Shown one piece after another: positions 15,519-23,292 of a DNA stretch of 34,857 bases (positions are counted from its first letter, which is position 1; each line of letters starts with the position of its first letter). Under the pieces are notes generated by a model, which was given only the letters and a program-made list of their open reading frames with translations, did not search any database and was not told the origin of the DNA. Origin of the DNA: NIOZ-UU13 sp048635425 (GTDB lineage: Bacteria > Planctomycetota > Phycisphaerae > Sedimentisphaerales > Anaerobacaceae); the NCBI GenBank assembly GCA_048635425.1, contig JAIVYN010000007.1:1-34857 (forward strand), read 5' to 3'. The translations under genes were made by a program, and so were the position numbers.

Positions 15519-16091
15519 TTGGCAGTAGAACCCGTTAATCCCGTTAGAAGCAAGGCTCCGGAAGGAAGTTCTGCGCCTTTGGTGCGGACTTCTAACGGGG
15601 TTAAACTCTCGGACCAGGAAGAAAAGCCGTTGGAAGATACGGTCGTAAAGGTGTTTCGCTGTTCCAAAGTGGTCAAAGGAGGTCGTCGTTTCAGCTTTGC
15701 CGCATTGGTTGTGATTGGTGACCGGGCCGGCACGGTGGGTGTCGGTTATGGCAAGGCTAACGAGGTCCCGCAGGCGGTCGAGAAAGGTATAAAAGACGCC
15801 AAGAAATCTTTGCACAAGATAGCTTTGGTCGGCCGAACGATTCCACACTCGATAAACGGCAAATACAGAGCTACAAAGATAGCGTTGGTCCCGGCCAGTC
15901 CCGGCACCGGAGTTATCGCCGGTTCCAGCGCTCGAGCGGTACTCGAATATGCCGGTGTTCAGGATGTTCTTACAAAAATTTACGGAAGCACTTCCGCTAA
16001 AAACGTGGTCAAAGCTACGCTGGATGGATTGTTGAGATTGCGCAGCAAAGAAATGGTTGAATCTCTTCGTGGTGTGGCAATTAATGCTTAA
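15519..16091 (+). CDS. rpsE: 30S ribosomal protein S5, with palindromic element in its 5' end
   Basis: Decoding-fidelity protein of the small subunit, 190 aa from TTG 15519 (E. coli 167). Core: VVKVFRCSKVVKGGRRFSFAALVVIGD (S5 RNA-binding domain), VGYGKANEVPQAVEKG, PASPGTGVIAGSSARAVLEYAGVQDVLTKIYGS. The start is a TTG with GGAG six bases upstream; TTG 15507 is also in frame but has poorer spacing. Residues ~6-29 (NPVRSKAPEG...TSNGVKL) are encoded by a 70-bp inverted repeat at 15535-15604 and have no counterpart in E. coli S5. No rpmD (L30) follows: only 30 nt separate it from rplO. A heptad copy lies at 15493-15504. Confidence 0.93.
   Translation: MAVEPVNPVRSKAPEGSSAPLVRTSNGVKLSDQEEKPLEDTVVKVFRCSKVVKGGRRFSFAALVVIGDRAGTVGVGYGKANEVPQAVEKGIKDAKKSLHKIALVGRTIPHSINGKYRATKIALVPASPGTGVIAGSSARAVLEYAGVQDVLTKIYGSTSAKNVVKATLDGLLRLRSKEMVESLRGVAINA
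15535..15604 (+). repeat. 70-bp palindromic element inserted in frame in rpsE
   Basis: Arms ttaatcccgttagaag (15535-15550) and cttctaacggggttaa (15589-15604) pair at 15 of 16 positions, with an 11-bp perfect core. The interior folds again around gcgcctttggtgc. The element stays open in the rpsE frame and adds ~23 residues before the S5 core. This recalls the Rickettsia palindromic elements, which also insert in frame in genes. Confidence 0.7.
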
Positions 16092-16121
16092 TGATTGCTG
16101 ATTAACAATTGGGTAATTTGA

Positions 16122-16565
16122 ATGTTGAATCATGAAATAACTTCTGTTGCAGGTAAACACAGGCGTCGCCGCCGTGTTGGCAGGGGCACCGGCACCGGCC
16201 GCGGTAAGACCTGTGGCCGAGGCCACAAAGGTGGCGGCAGCAGGGCCGGCTCGACTTCCGTTACGCTCCATGAAGGTGGCCAGATGCCTTTATTTCGGCG
16301 GCTGCCTAAACGTGGTTTTAGTAATTATAAATTCGCAACACGCTGCGAAATCGTAAATGTCTCGCAATTGGAAAGATTCATGGATGGGGCTGATGTTGGT
16401 GTAGAGCAATTATCCGACGCCGGACTGATTGACAGCACCAAAAGCAAAATCAAGATTCTCGGCAAGGGAGACCTGACAAAAAAGCTGCAGATAACAGCTC
16501 ACAGATTCAGCAAAACAGCAGAGCAGAAGATTGTGGCTTCCGGCGGCACGGCAAAAGTTATATGA
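16122..16565 (+). CDS. rplO: 50S ribosomal protein L15
   Basis: Late-assembly 23S-binding protein, 147 aa (E. coli 144). The Gly/Arg-rich N-terminus RRRRRVGRGTGTGRGKTCGRGHKGGGSRAG, FEGGQMPLFRRLPKRGF-like block (here HEGGQMPLFRRLPKRGF) and the C-terminal ITAHRFSKTAEQKI are present. It lies directly after rpsE because rpmD is missing. A 91-nt spacer with two hairpins and a small ORF leads to secY. Confidence 0.95.
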   Translation: MLNHEITSVAGKHRRRRRVGRGTGTGRGKTCGRGHKGGGSRAGSTSVTLHEGGQMPLFRRLPKRGFSNYKFATRCEIVNVSQLERFMDGADVGVEQLSDAGLIDSTKSKIKILGKGDLTKKLQITAHRFSKTAEQKIVASGGTAKVI

Positions 16566-16571
16566 TTGTTG

Positions 16572-16593
16572 TCCGCATATTCTATCATGCGGA
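16572..16593 (+). promoter_or_regulatory. Hairpin upstream of the secY leader ORF
   Basis: Perfect 7-bp stem tccgcat (16572-16578) with atgcgga (16587-16593), 8-nt loop, no T-run. Its 3' arm overlaps the ggaagg ribosome-binding site of the 18-codon ORF, so folding could mask it. Confidence 0.4.
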
Positions 16594-16600
16594 AGGAAAT

Positions 16601-16657
16601 ATGAAACTGGCATATCCGCTTCCCAGAAGCGGGTACAGAATACTGGGTAAGAAATAA
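16601..16657 (+). CDS. Putative 18-residue leader ORF overlapping secY
   Basis: ATG 16601 opens a frame MKLAYPLPRSGYRILGKK ending TAA at 16655-16657, which overlaps the secY start as TAATG. A good Shine-Dalgarno, ggaagg, lies 4-5 nt before the ATG, whereas secY itself has no separate one. The ORF contains a 6-bp hairpin (ccgctt 16616-16621 with aagcgg 16627-16632). It may serve translational coupling or a regulatory role. It could also be chance. Confidence 0.4.
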   Translation: MKLAYPLPRSGYRILGKK

Positions 16658-18018
16658 TGCTTGGAACGGTAATTAACATATTTAGAATCCCTGACCTGCG
16701 CAATAAGATTATTTTTACTCTGTCGCTGCTGATAATATACAGGGTTGGTTTCCATATCCCTATTCCCGGCTTCGACCTGGAACAGATGGCTAAAATGACC
16801 GAAACAAGAGACACGGAGAGTCCCTTGGGTAGAGCTGCTGAATACATGCAGATGTTCACGGGGGGGACGCTGGAAAAAAGCAGCTTGTTCGGCCTGGGAA
16901 TTATGCCTTATATTACTTCATCGATTATCCTTATGCTATTGGGTGAGGTGGTTCCCGCTTTGAAGAAGCTGCGCCAGGAAGGACAAACCGGCCACAAAAA
17001 GATACAGGAGTACACTCGCTACCTGACTGTGCTGATATGTGTTGTTCAGTCGATAATGTTTATGAAGTTGTTAGGGGGGCGGGGATTGACCTATGCGGGT
17101 ATGTATCGTCAGGCAATGATAATGGGTATTGTTGGCATGACGGCCGGTACCGTCTTTTTGATGTGGCTGGGCGAGCAGATAGATGAATACGGCATAGGCA
17201 ACGGTATTAGTTTGATAATTATGGCCGGCATTGTCTCCAGAATGCCCTGGGCAATCCGGACGCTTTGGCAGAATGTTGACTTAAGAGTCGGCGCAGCTAC
17301 CGGCTCTGTCGGGCCGGCAAAGATATTGTTCCTGATAGCGGCGTTCGTATTCGTTGTTGCCGGTGCGATACTAATAACTCAGGGCCAGCGTCGAATACCG
17401 ATTCAGCAGGCAAAACAGATGCGAGGCAGGCGAATGTATGGGGGCCAGAGACATTATTTGCCGCTCCGCGTCAATCATGGGGGAGTGATGCCGATAATCT
17501 TCGCATCGAGTTTTATGATGTTCCCGCCAATCATAATTGAACAGTTGACAAGGATCCCGGCGTTAGCTAATTCGGCAATTATTCTAACACTTAAAGATGC
17601 TCTCGGCCACCGTGCTTATACCTACAATGTCCTGTATATGCTGTTGATATTTTTGTTCGCTTATTTTTGGGTAACGGTGCAGTTTCAACCTAAAGAGATG
17701 GCCAAGAACCTGCGGGATTCGGGAAGCTTCATCCCCGGTCTTCGACCGGGACGAAGAACCGCTGACTATTTGGAAACGGTAATGACCAGAATCACTTATT
17801 TTGGAGCATCATTTTTGGCTGTGATTGCCGTTGTGCCGTCGCTGATTTCAATATTATTGGGAATTGACTGGCGTGTAGCGATGTTCTTAGGCGGCACAGG
17901 CTTGTTGATAGTTGTTAGTGTCTCGCTGGACCTGGTTCAGAAGATTGAAGCCAACCTTTTGATGCGCAGCTATGATGGTTTCAGTGGAGCCGGCAGGATA
18001 AAAGGAGCGTATGGATGA
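16657..18018 (+). CDS. secY: Protein translocase subunit SecY
   Basis: Channel-forming subunit of the SecYEG translocon in the inner membrane, 453 aa (E. coli 443). Ten hydrophobic segments are visible. Signatures: YRVGFHIPIPGFD, GGTLEKSSLFGLGIMPYITSSIIL (plug/TM2), EYGIGNGISLIIMAGIVSRMP, the cytosolic loop QGQRRIPIQQAKQMRG and the C5 region PKEMAKNLRDSGSFIPGLRPG. The TGA stop overlaps the adk start by ATGA. Many exported proteins encoded downstream in this window would depend on it. Confidence 0.97.
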   Translation: MLGTVINIFRIPDLRNKIIFTLSLLIIYRVGFHIPIPGFDLEQMAKMTETRDTESPLGRAAEYMQMFTGGTLEKSSLFGLGIMPYITSSIILMLLGEVVPALKKLRQEGQTGHKKIQEYTRYLTVLICVVQSIMFMKLLGGRGLTYAGMYRQAMIMGIVGMTAGTVFLMWLGEQIDEYGIGNGISLIIMAGIVSRMPWAIRTLWQNVDLRVGAATGSVGPAKILFLIAAFVFVVAGAILITQGQRRIPIQQAKQMRGRRMYGGQRHYLPLRVNHGGVMPIIFASSFMMFPPIIIEQLTRIPALANSAIILTLKDALGHRAYTYNVLYMLLIFLFAYFWVTVQFQPKEMAKNLRDSGSFIPGLRPGRRTADYLETVMTRITYFGASFLAVIAVVPSLISILLGIDWRVAMFLGGTGLLIVVSVSLDLVQKIEANLLMRSYDGFSGAGRIKGAYG

Positions 18019-18668
18019 GAATAGTGTTGTTGGGCGCACCGGGCGCAGGCAAAGGAACACAGTGTAAGAATATCGTTGCCCAGTATGGTCTGCTCCATTT
18101 ATCCAGCGGGGATATCTTGCGACAGGAAAGGGCCGCAGGCACTGAATTAGGAAAAAAGGCCCAGGATTATATGGATTCAGGTGCTCTTGTGCCGGATGAA
18201 ATAATAATTGAGATGATGACTAAAGCGATAAGAAAGGCCTCTGCCGCCGGTTTCTTGCTGGATGGTTTTCCAAGAACCGTCAACCAGGCAGTAGAGCTTG
18301 CTGAGTCATTGGCCGGTAACGAGATGAAAATTGACGTTGTTTTGAACCTCCGGATAGATGACGACGTAGTAGCAAAGCGAATGACCGGTCGGAGAAGCTG
18401 TCCTGAGTGTGGGGCGGTTTACCATATTGAAAACTTGAAGCCGAAAGTCGAAGGTCTATGCGATAACGATGGCACCGAGCTTGTTCAACGACCTGATGAC
18501 GGCCCCGATGTGGTGGCTAATCGTCTTAAAACCTACCATCAGCAGACAGAACCGCTGGTGGATTACTATAGAAACAACGGCCCTGTTTATGACTTCGATG
18601 CCGACAGAAGCCCCGACGAGATAAGGGCTTCGATATTTGAGAGGCTGGACGCCCTGGTCAAAGCGTGA
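18015..18668 (+). CDS. adk: Adenylate kinase, zinc-lid type
   Basis: Converts AMP + ATP to two ADP in the cytosol, 217 aa (E. coli 214). P-loop GAPGAGKGTQ (8-17), LSSGDILR, the AMP-site LLDGFPRT (81-88) and LID with GRRSCPECGAVYH. The lid metal site is Cys129-x2-Cys132...Cys149-x2-Asp152, i.e. three Cys and one Asp in place of Cys4. ATG overlaps the secY stop by 4 nt, the classic secY-adk-map order. Confidence 0.96.
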   Translation: MRIVLLGAPGAGKGTQCKNIVAQYGLLHLSSGDILRQERAAGTELGKKAQDYMDSGALVPDEIIIEMMTKAIRKASAAGFLLDGFPRTVNQAVELAESLAGNEMKIDVVLNLRIDDDVVAKRMTGRRSCPECGAVYHIENLKPKVEGLCDNDGTELVQRPDDGPDVVANRLKTYHQQTEPLVDYYRNNGPVYDFDADRSPDEIRASIFERLDALVKA

Positions 18669-18687
18669 AGCGCAGGAAAGTGTATCG

Positions 18688-18710
18688 AAATACGAGACGA
18701 GATGCGAAAA
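18688..18710 (+). repeat. ACGAGAT-type heptad repeat before map
   Basis: AT-ACGAG-ACGAGAT-GCGAAAA, 3 nt before the map ATG (18714). Confidence 0.55.
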
Positions 18711-18713
18711 TAA

Positions 18714-19499
18714 ATGGCTATAACGCTTCGCAGCCGAAGAGAAATTGACTTAATGCGTAAAGCAGGTGCTGTTTTAGCAGATGTTCTTTTAAAACTAAAA
18801 GAGATTGCAGAGCCGGGAGTAACCACCGCGCAGCTCGACGGCGTAGCCGTGCAAATGACTGCTGATGCCGGGGCACAAGCTTTGTTCAAGGGTGTCCGTA
18901 CCCCGACATCCAAAATCCCGTTTCCGGGTGCCATTTGCGCCTCGATAAATGAGCAGGTCGTTCACGGGATTCCTTCGGAGAATACAAAGCTTAAGCTCGG
19001 CGATATCCTCAGCATCGATTTCGGCATTAGACTTGACTGCTATTGTGCGGATGCAGCAGTTACGATTGCCATCGGGCAGATTTCAGAAGATAGGCGCAGG
19101 CTGATGGACGTAACAGCACATGTTCTTGACATAGCAATAGCAAAATCTGCGCCGTCTGTTAAATGGAGCCAGGTAGCTGCCGAGATGCAGCAATATGCCG
19201 AGTCCGCCGGGTTTTCGGTGGTAAAAGATTTTGTCGGACACGGTATTGGCAGGAAAATGCATGAAGAGCCGAGAGTGCCAAACTTTGTCAATGATGACTT
19301 GTTGGCAAATGACATTGTTTTGGCCGAAGGAATGGTTTTAGCTGTTGAGCCGATGATAAACGCCGGCTCCAGTGCCGTGCGAACACTGAGGAACGGATGG
19401 ACGGTGGTAACAAAAGACAAGAAGTGCTCGGCTCACTTTGAACATACAATTGCGATAGTGGAAAACGGTTGTGAGGTTTTGACTTTAGAAAGGCCGTGA
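18714..19499 (+). CDS. map: Methionine aminopeptidase, type I
   Basis: Removes the initiator Met from nascent proteins, 261 aa (E. coli 264). All five metal ligands are visible: Asp102, Asp113, His176, Glu212, Glu243 (in IDFGI, ADAAV, GHGIGRKMHE, AVEPMI and HFEHTI). His84 in VVHGIPS is the substrate-side His. There is no N-terminal zinc or SH3 extension. It sits between adk and infA, with 45 nt to the former. Confidence 0.96.
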   Translation: MAITLRSRREIDLMRKAGAVLADVLLKLKEIAEPGVTTAQLDGVAVQMTADAGAQALFKGVRTPTSKIPFPGAICASINEQVVHGIPSENTKLKLGDILSIDFGIRLDCYCADAAVTIAIGQISEDRRRLMDVTAHVLDIAIAKSAPSVKWSQVAAEMQQYAESAGFSVVKDFVGHGIGRKMHEEPRVPNFVNDDLLANDIVLAEGMVLAVEPMINAGSSAVRTLRNGWTVVTKDKKCSAHFEHTIAIVENGCEVLTLERP

Positions 19500-19517
19500 G
19501 TAGTATCTCGAATGGAT

Positions 19518-19557
19518 GACGAGTTACGAGCCATAAAATAAAGAAATACGAAACAGG
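19518..19557 (+). repeat. ACGAGAT-type heptad copies before infA
   Basis: Two separated copies, gacgagttacgag (19518-19530) and aaatacgaaacagg (19544-19557), upstream of ATG 19562. Confidence 0.5.
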
Positions 19558-19561
19558 AAAA

Positions 19562-19777
19562 ATGGCAAAGAAGGACACAATAAGATTGCAAGCTAAAGTG
19601 ATCGATGCTTTGCCGAATGCGATGTTTAAAGTGGAATTGGAGAACGGCCACAAGGTTTTGGCGCATGTTTCGGGCAAAATGCGGATGCATTATATTCGGA
19701 TTTTGCCGGGCGATACGGTCCTGGTTGAAATGTCACCGTATGATTTAAACAGAGGTCGAATAGTTCTCAGGCATTAG
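19562..19777 (+). CDS. infA: Translation initiation factor IF-1
   Basis: OB-fold factor that blocks the A site during initiation, 71 aa (E. coli 72). AKKDTIRLQAKVIDALPNAMFKVELENGHKVLAHVSGKMRMHYIRILPGDTV is the full S1-like fold. The ATG follows an A-rich caggaaaa. rpmJ is 34 nt downstream. Confidence 0.96.
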   Translation: MAKKDTIRLQAKVIDALPNAMFKVELENGHKVLAHVSGKMRMHYIRILPGDTVLVEMSPYDLNRGRIVLRH

Positions 19778-19811
19778 TCGCAGACTACAGCCGAAAAAGT
19801 AGGTATGTAAA

Positions 19812-19925
19812 ATGAAAGTTAGAAGTTCTGTAAAACGTATATGTGAGAATTGCAAGATTATTCGTCGTAAAGGCGTTGTGCGGGTGATTTGTACGAACCC
19901 GCGGCATAAACAACGCCAGGGTTGA
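19812..19925 (+). CDS. rpmJ: 50S ribosomal protein L36
   Basis: Smallest large-subunit protein, 37 aa. Reads MKVRSSVKRICENCKIIRRK followed by GVVRVICTNPRHKQRQG; the zinc ligands are Cys11, Cys14, Cys27 and His32, the standard C-x2-C...C-x4-H form. It is in the usual infA-rpmJ-rpsM order. The stop is 23 nt before the rpsM start. Confidence 0.95.
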   Translation: MKVRSSVKRICENCKIIRRKGVVRVICTNPRHKQRQG

Positions 19926-19948
19926 CCTGGATACGAAAAGGAGCTGAT

Positions 19949-20332
19949 ATGCCACGTATAGTTGGTGTTGATATTCCAAATGACAAATCTATATGGATTT
20001 CGCTGACGTATATTGTCGGTATAGGTAAATATACCTCGGAACAGATTTTGAAAGAAGCTGGTATCGAAGGGATTACAAAGGCCGGCAAGCTCAGCGAAGA
20101 TGAGCTTAGCCGCATAACGCAGATTATCGACCGCAATTATATCGTGGAAGGTCAGCTTCGCAGGCAGGTTTCACAGAATATAGCTCGCTTGCGTGATATA
20201 AATTGTTACAGAGGCATTCGTCACAGAAGGGGTTTGCCTGTTCGGGGCCAGTGCACCCAAAGTAATGCACGCACTCGCAAAGGCCCAAGAAAAACAGTCG
20301 CTGGCAAGAAGGGTGTAAAGGAAAAGCGCTAA
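19949..20332 (+). CDS. rpsM: 30S ribosomal protein S13
   Basis: Head protein contacting P-site tRNA and bridge B1, 127 aa (E. coli 118). MPRIVGVDIPNDKSIWISLTYIVGIG, the helix-two-turn-helix segment, and GIRHRRGLPVRGQCTQSNARTRKGPRKTV. ATG 19949 has a strong aaaggag Shine-Dalgarno with 5-nt spacing; the frame extends 27 nt further up but would overlap rpmJ. A heptad-like atacgaaaagg is merged with the ribosome-binding site. Confidence 0.96.
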   Translation: MPRIVGVDIPNDKSIWISLTYIVGIGKYTSEQILKEAGIEGITKAGKLSEDELSRITQIIDRNYIVEGQLRRQVSQNIARLRDINCYRGIRHRRGLPVRGQCTQSNARTRKGPRKTVAGKKGVKEKR

Positions 20333-20381
20333 GAGAAAATAACATATACGTTATACACTGATTAGAGGATTTTTCTGAATA

Positions 20382-20762
20382 ATGGCGAAAAGAACAAAGC
20401 GAAAAGTAAGGAAAAATGTCGTCCGTGCTATTGTGCACATAAAGGCGACATTCAACAATACGTTGATTACGATTACGGATTTGGATGGTAATACGGTTTG
20501 CTCGGGTTCAGCCGGCTGTGTGGGCTTCAAGGGCTCTCGCAAAAGTACTCCCTTTGCCGCACAAAGGGCTGCGCAACGCTGCGCCAGTGCCGCTATGCGT
20601 AATGGTGTGCGCGAAGTCGAAATCAGGGTTAAGGGGCCTGGTTCAGGCCGTGAATCCGCCATCTCAGCTCTGCAGCAGGCGGGATTGCGTATCTCCTCGA
20701 TAGAGGACGTTACCCCCCTTCCGCACAACGGCTGCAGACCGCCGAAGCGAAGGAGAGTATAA
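20382..20762 (+). CDS. rpsK: 30S ribosomal protein S11
   Basis: Platform protein near the mRNA exit, 126 aa (E. coli 129). AIVHIKATFNNTLITITDLDGNTVCSGSAGCVGFKGSRKSTPFAAQ and the C-terminal ISSIEDVTPLPHNGCRPPKRRRV are full-length family features. A 172-nt spacer with repeat remnants separates it from rpsD. Confidence 0.96.
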   Translation: MAKRTKRKVRKNVVRAIVHIKATFNNTLITITDLDGNTVCSGSAGCVGFKGSRKSTPFAAQRAAQRCASAAMRNGVREVEIRVKGPGSGRESAISALQQAGLRISSIEDVTPLPHNGCRPPKRRRV

Positions 20763-20789
20763 AAAATAAAGTCCGAAGCACAAGATGGT

Positions 20790-20856
20790 AACTTGGTAAC
20801 TGGTGAGTGGTGAGTATTCAACTGGCCAATTAACCACTCACTAATTAACCAATTAA
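20790..20856 (+). repeat. Imperfect palindromic repeat between rpsK and rpsD
   Basis: gtgagtggt (20803-20811) pairs exactly with accactcac (20833-20841), and the flanking ggtaact/taattaacc tracts extend the pairing imperfectly. The next 40 nt (ttggatttcgatattagaat, from ~20868) resemble the right arm of the rpsL-rpsG element. Together these look like remnants of dispersed intergenic elements. Confidence 0.5.
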
Positions 20857-20934
20857 CTTATCCTGTTTTGGATTTCGATATTAGAATTTTAATTTTGAAT
20901 TATAGTTTTTAGCTTTTGGAGATAAATAAAAAGA

Positions 20935-21567
20935 ATGGGACGTTATCTGGATTCATCTTGTAAACAATGTCGTCGCGAAGGAATGAAGCTTATGCTCAAG
21001 GGCATCAGATGTGAGACGGCCAAGTGTCCTGTCGAAAAGAAACAGCGAAATTTGGCTCCCGGGATGCACGGGTGGCGCAGGGGCAGAATAAGTGAATACG
21101 GTGTTCGGCTGCGCGAAAAGCAAAAGATCAAAAGATATTACGGACTTTTTGAGCGGCAGTTTATGAGGTATTTCCACGAGGCCGAGCGGTTAAAAGGCAA
21201 TACAGGTGAAACACTGCTGCAATTGCTGGAAAGACGTTTGGATAATGTGGTCTATAAGTTAAATTTTGCACCATCGCGTAAGGCAGCAAGGCAGTTAGTT
21301 GCTCACGGCCATATTTATGTAAACGGACACAAGGTGAATGTCAGCGATTATACTACGAAAATCGGCGACAAGATAACAATCAAAGGTTCCGATAAAAGCG
21401 TTAAAAAAGTGAAGGAGCAGCTGGAAAGCAACCCGAATTATTCCACCCAGAGCTGGCTGCAATTAGCTCGGGAAAAACCCGAAGCGACTATTGTCGCAAT
21501 GCCCGCTCGGGATGATGTCCAGATTCCCGTTGAAGAGCAGTTGGTTGTGGAATTCTGCTCGAGATAA
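20935..21567 (+). CDS. rpsD: 30S ribosomal protein S4, zinc-binding form
   Basis: 16S assembly initiator and mRNA-entry protein, 210 aa (E. coli 206). The N-terminal zinc site has Cys9, Cys12, Cys26, Cys31, the same positions as in Thermus S4. S4 domain: LLQLLERRLDNVVYKLNFAPSRKAARQLVAHGHIYVNG. In E. coli S4 represses the alpha operon; here a repeat-containing spacer precedes it. rpoA is 22 nt downstream. Confidence 0.96.
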   Translation: MGRYLDSSCKQCRREGMKLMLKGIRCETAKCPVEKKQRNLAPGMHGWRRGRISEYGVRLREKQKIKRYYGLFERQFMRYFHEAERLKGNTGETLLQLLERRLDNVVYKLNFAPSRKAARQLVAHGHIYVNGHKVNVSDYTTKIGDKITIKGSDKSVKKVKEQLESNPNYSTQSWLQLAREKPEATIVAMPARDDVQIPVEEQLVVEFCSR

Positions 21568-21589
21568 AAAATTTACATAGGAGACCTAT

Positions 21590-22597
21590 ATGCGAGTTAC
21601 ATGGCGTGGTTTGGAATTGCCGACTCGTGTTGAACAAGACACGATCGTATCGAGTGATAAGTATGGCCGATTCTTTATTGAACCTTTCGAAAGGGGTTTC
21701 GGTACTACTATTGGGAACAGCCTTAGACGTATATTGCTTTCCTCTTTGGAAGGTAGTGCTGTAACATCCATCAAAATAGATGGTGTCAGCCATGAATTCA
21801 GCTCTATAAATGGAGTGATGGAGGATGTTACCGACATTGTTTTGAATGTTAAAAGTCTTGTCATTCGGCTCCAGGGCGAGGGGGCAAAGACGATGACTGT
21901 TTCGGCAAATAAAGCCGGCGTTATAACGGCTGCCGATATAGTTGCTGACCCGGCCATTGAAGTGATAAACAATGATATGGTGTTGGCCACTTTGACGGAA
22001 AAAGTGAAATTTGAAATGGAAATGGTAGTTGAGAACGGACGTGGTTATGTGCCGGCTTCCGAACGCATCGCCGCCGCTGACAGGTTCGACCAGGAAGTCG
22101 GAAGAATAATGCTCGACGCCGTATATTCACCGGTTACAAGAGTACGCTACACAACCGAGAACACCCGCGTGGGCCAGCGAACCAACTATGACAAGCTGAT
22201 TCTGGAAATTTGGACCAACGGAACAATCACGCCTGAAATGGCGCTGGTTGAGGCCGCTAAAATTTTGCGTAAGCACGTTAATCCGTTCATTCAATATTTC
22301 GAGATTGGAGAACAGACCGTCGCTGCCTCTGAGATTATTGAGGCAGAGGCCCAGGAACAGGTGGTGGACGAGGAATTAACTCAAAAACTCGCCATGCCGA
22401 TTCAGGAGCTGGAACTCTCAGTAAGAGCAAGCAACTGTCTTGAATCAGCAAAAACCGAAACAGTTGGCGAGCTGGTGAAGATGACGGAAGCTGATTTGTT
22501 GAAGATTCGCAGCTTCGGCAAGACTTCTCTGCGGGAAATCAGGAGAAAACTCGCCGACATAGGCTTGTCTTTAGGAATGACCAATATTGATAGTTAA
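21590..22597 (+). CDS. rpoA: RNA polymerase alpha subunit
   Basis: Assembly platform of RNA polymerase, 335 aa (E. coli 329). N-terminal domain: EPFERGFGTTIGNSLRRILLSSLEGSAV (dimer interface), TPEMALVEAAKILRKHVNPF. A linker rich in Glu/Ala (about 245-265) leads to the C-terminal domain LELSVRASNCLESAKTETVGELVKMTEADLLKIRSFGKTSLREIRRKL, which binds UP elements and activators. The ATG has a good taggag site upstream. Confidence 0.97.
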   Translation: MRVTWRGLELPTRVEQDTIVSSDKYGRFFIEPFERGFGTTIGNSLRRILLSSLEGSAVTSIKIDGVSHEFSSINGVMEDVTDIVLNVKSLVIRLQGEGAKTMTVSANKAGVITAADIVADPAIEVINNDMVLATLTEKVKFEMEMVVENGRGYVPASERIAAADRFDQEVGRIMLDAVYSPVTRVRYTTENTRVGQRTNYDKLILEIWTNGTITPEMALVEAAKILRKHVNPFIQYFEIGEQTVAASEIIEAEAQEQVVDEELTQKLAMPIQELELSVRASNCLESAKTETVGELVKMTEADLLKIRSFGKTSLREIRRKLADIGLSLGMTNIDS

Positions 22598-22661
22598 TTT
22601 TGATGATTTAGTTTGATTATGTTTGCAGGCAGTAGTGCCGGATTAAGAGGAATTTGAATAT

Positions 22662-23195
22662 ATGCGTCATAGAGTAGCAGGACGTCGGTTAAGTCGAACA
22701 AAAGAGCATCGTCTGGCTATGCGACGAAATTTGGTCGCTTCGCTCATCCAGCACGAGACGATTTCGACCACAATAGAAAAGGCTAAAGAGGTAAAGCCCT
22801 TTGCCGAGAAGTTGATTACATTAGCTAAGAAAGGCACATTGGCAGCCAGACGCCGGGCCATTGCCTTGCTTGGAAATCGCGACATCATAGATTACGAGGA
22901 TGGCCGAGCAGTCAAAACCGGTACGGTAATTGGAAAGTTGTTCAGTGAGCTTGGCCCCAGATACCTTGACAGGCCTGGCGGTTATACGAGGATTATTCGG
23001 CTGTCTTTGAGAAGGTTGGGTGACAACGGCCAGCTTGTTTTGCTGCAGCTCATTGGCGCCGACGAGACTTTAGAAAAAAAGGACAAAACTAAAGCCAAAA
23101 AACGCTCACGCAAAAAGGCAAAAGAAACTGTAGAAGTTAAAGAGATTGACGAAGCCCAGGAGAGTACAGAAACCGGCGAGAAGTCCGACCAATAA
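22662..23195 (+). CDS. rplQ: 50S ribosomal protein L17 with charged C-terminal tail
   Basis: Tunnel-exit side protein, 177 aa (E. coli 127). The core MRHRVAGRRLSRTKEHRLAMRRNLVASLI..., ends with GGYTRIIRLSLRRLGDNGQLVLLQLIG near residue 130. The last ~45 residues are Lys/Arg-rich then Glu-rich (KKDKTKAKKRSRKKAKETVEVKE...), probably disordered. It closes the alpha operon; no clear terminator follows. Confidence 0.95.
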   Translation: MRHRVAGRRLSRTKEHRLAMRRNLVASLIQHETISTTIEKAKEVKPFAEKLITLAKKGTLAARRRAIALLGNRDIIDYEDGRAVKTGTVIGKLFSELGPRYLDRPGGYTRIIRLSLRRLGDNGQLVLLQLIGADETLEKKDKTKAKKRSRKKAKETVEVKEIDEAQESTETGEKSDQ

Positions 23196-23244
23196 TAGCG
23201 GATGGTAGGTAGTGGATAGAAAATAGCGAGAAGTATAAAAGTGA

Positions 23245-23285
23245 AAAATGCGGCTCGTCTCGGCGAAGGCCGAGGCCGTAGCAGG
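23245..23285 (+). repeat. Small hairpin repeat between rplQ and the HIT gene
   Basis: ctcggc and gccgag form a 6-bp stem with a short loop at about 23258-23273, flanked by cggc/gccg. No T-run follows. Its right side joins a heptad copy (23293-23310). Confidence 0.35.
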
Positions 23286-23292
23286 GCACTAA

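Noticed and set aside
15589..15604. rpsE palindrome as a terminator
   Set aside because: It lies inside the coding region with no T-run and the frame stays open through it.
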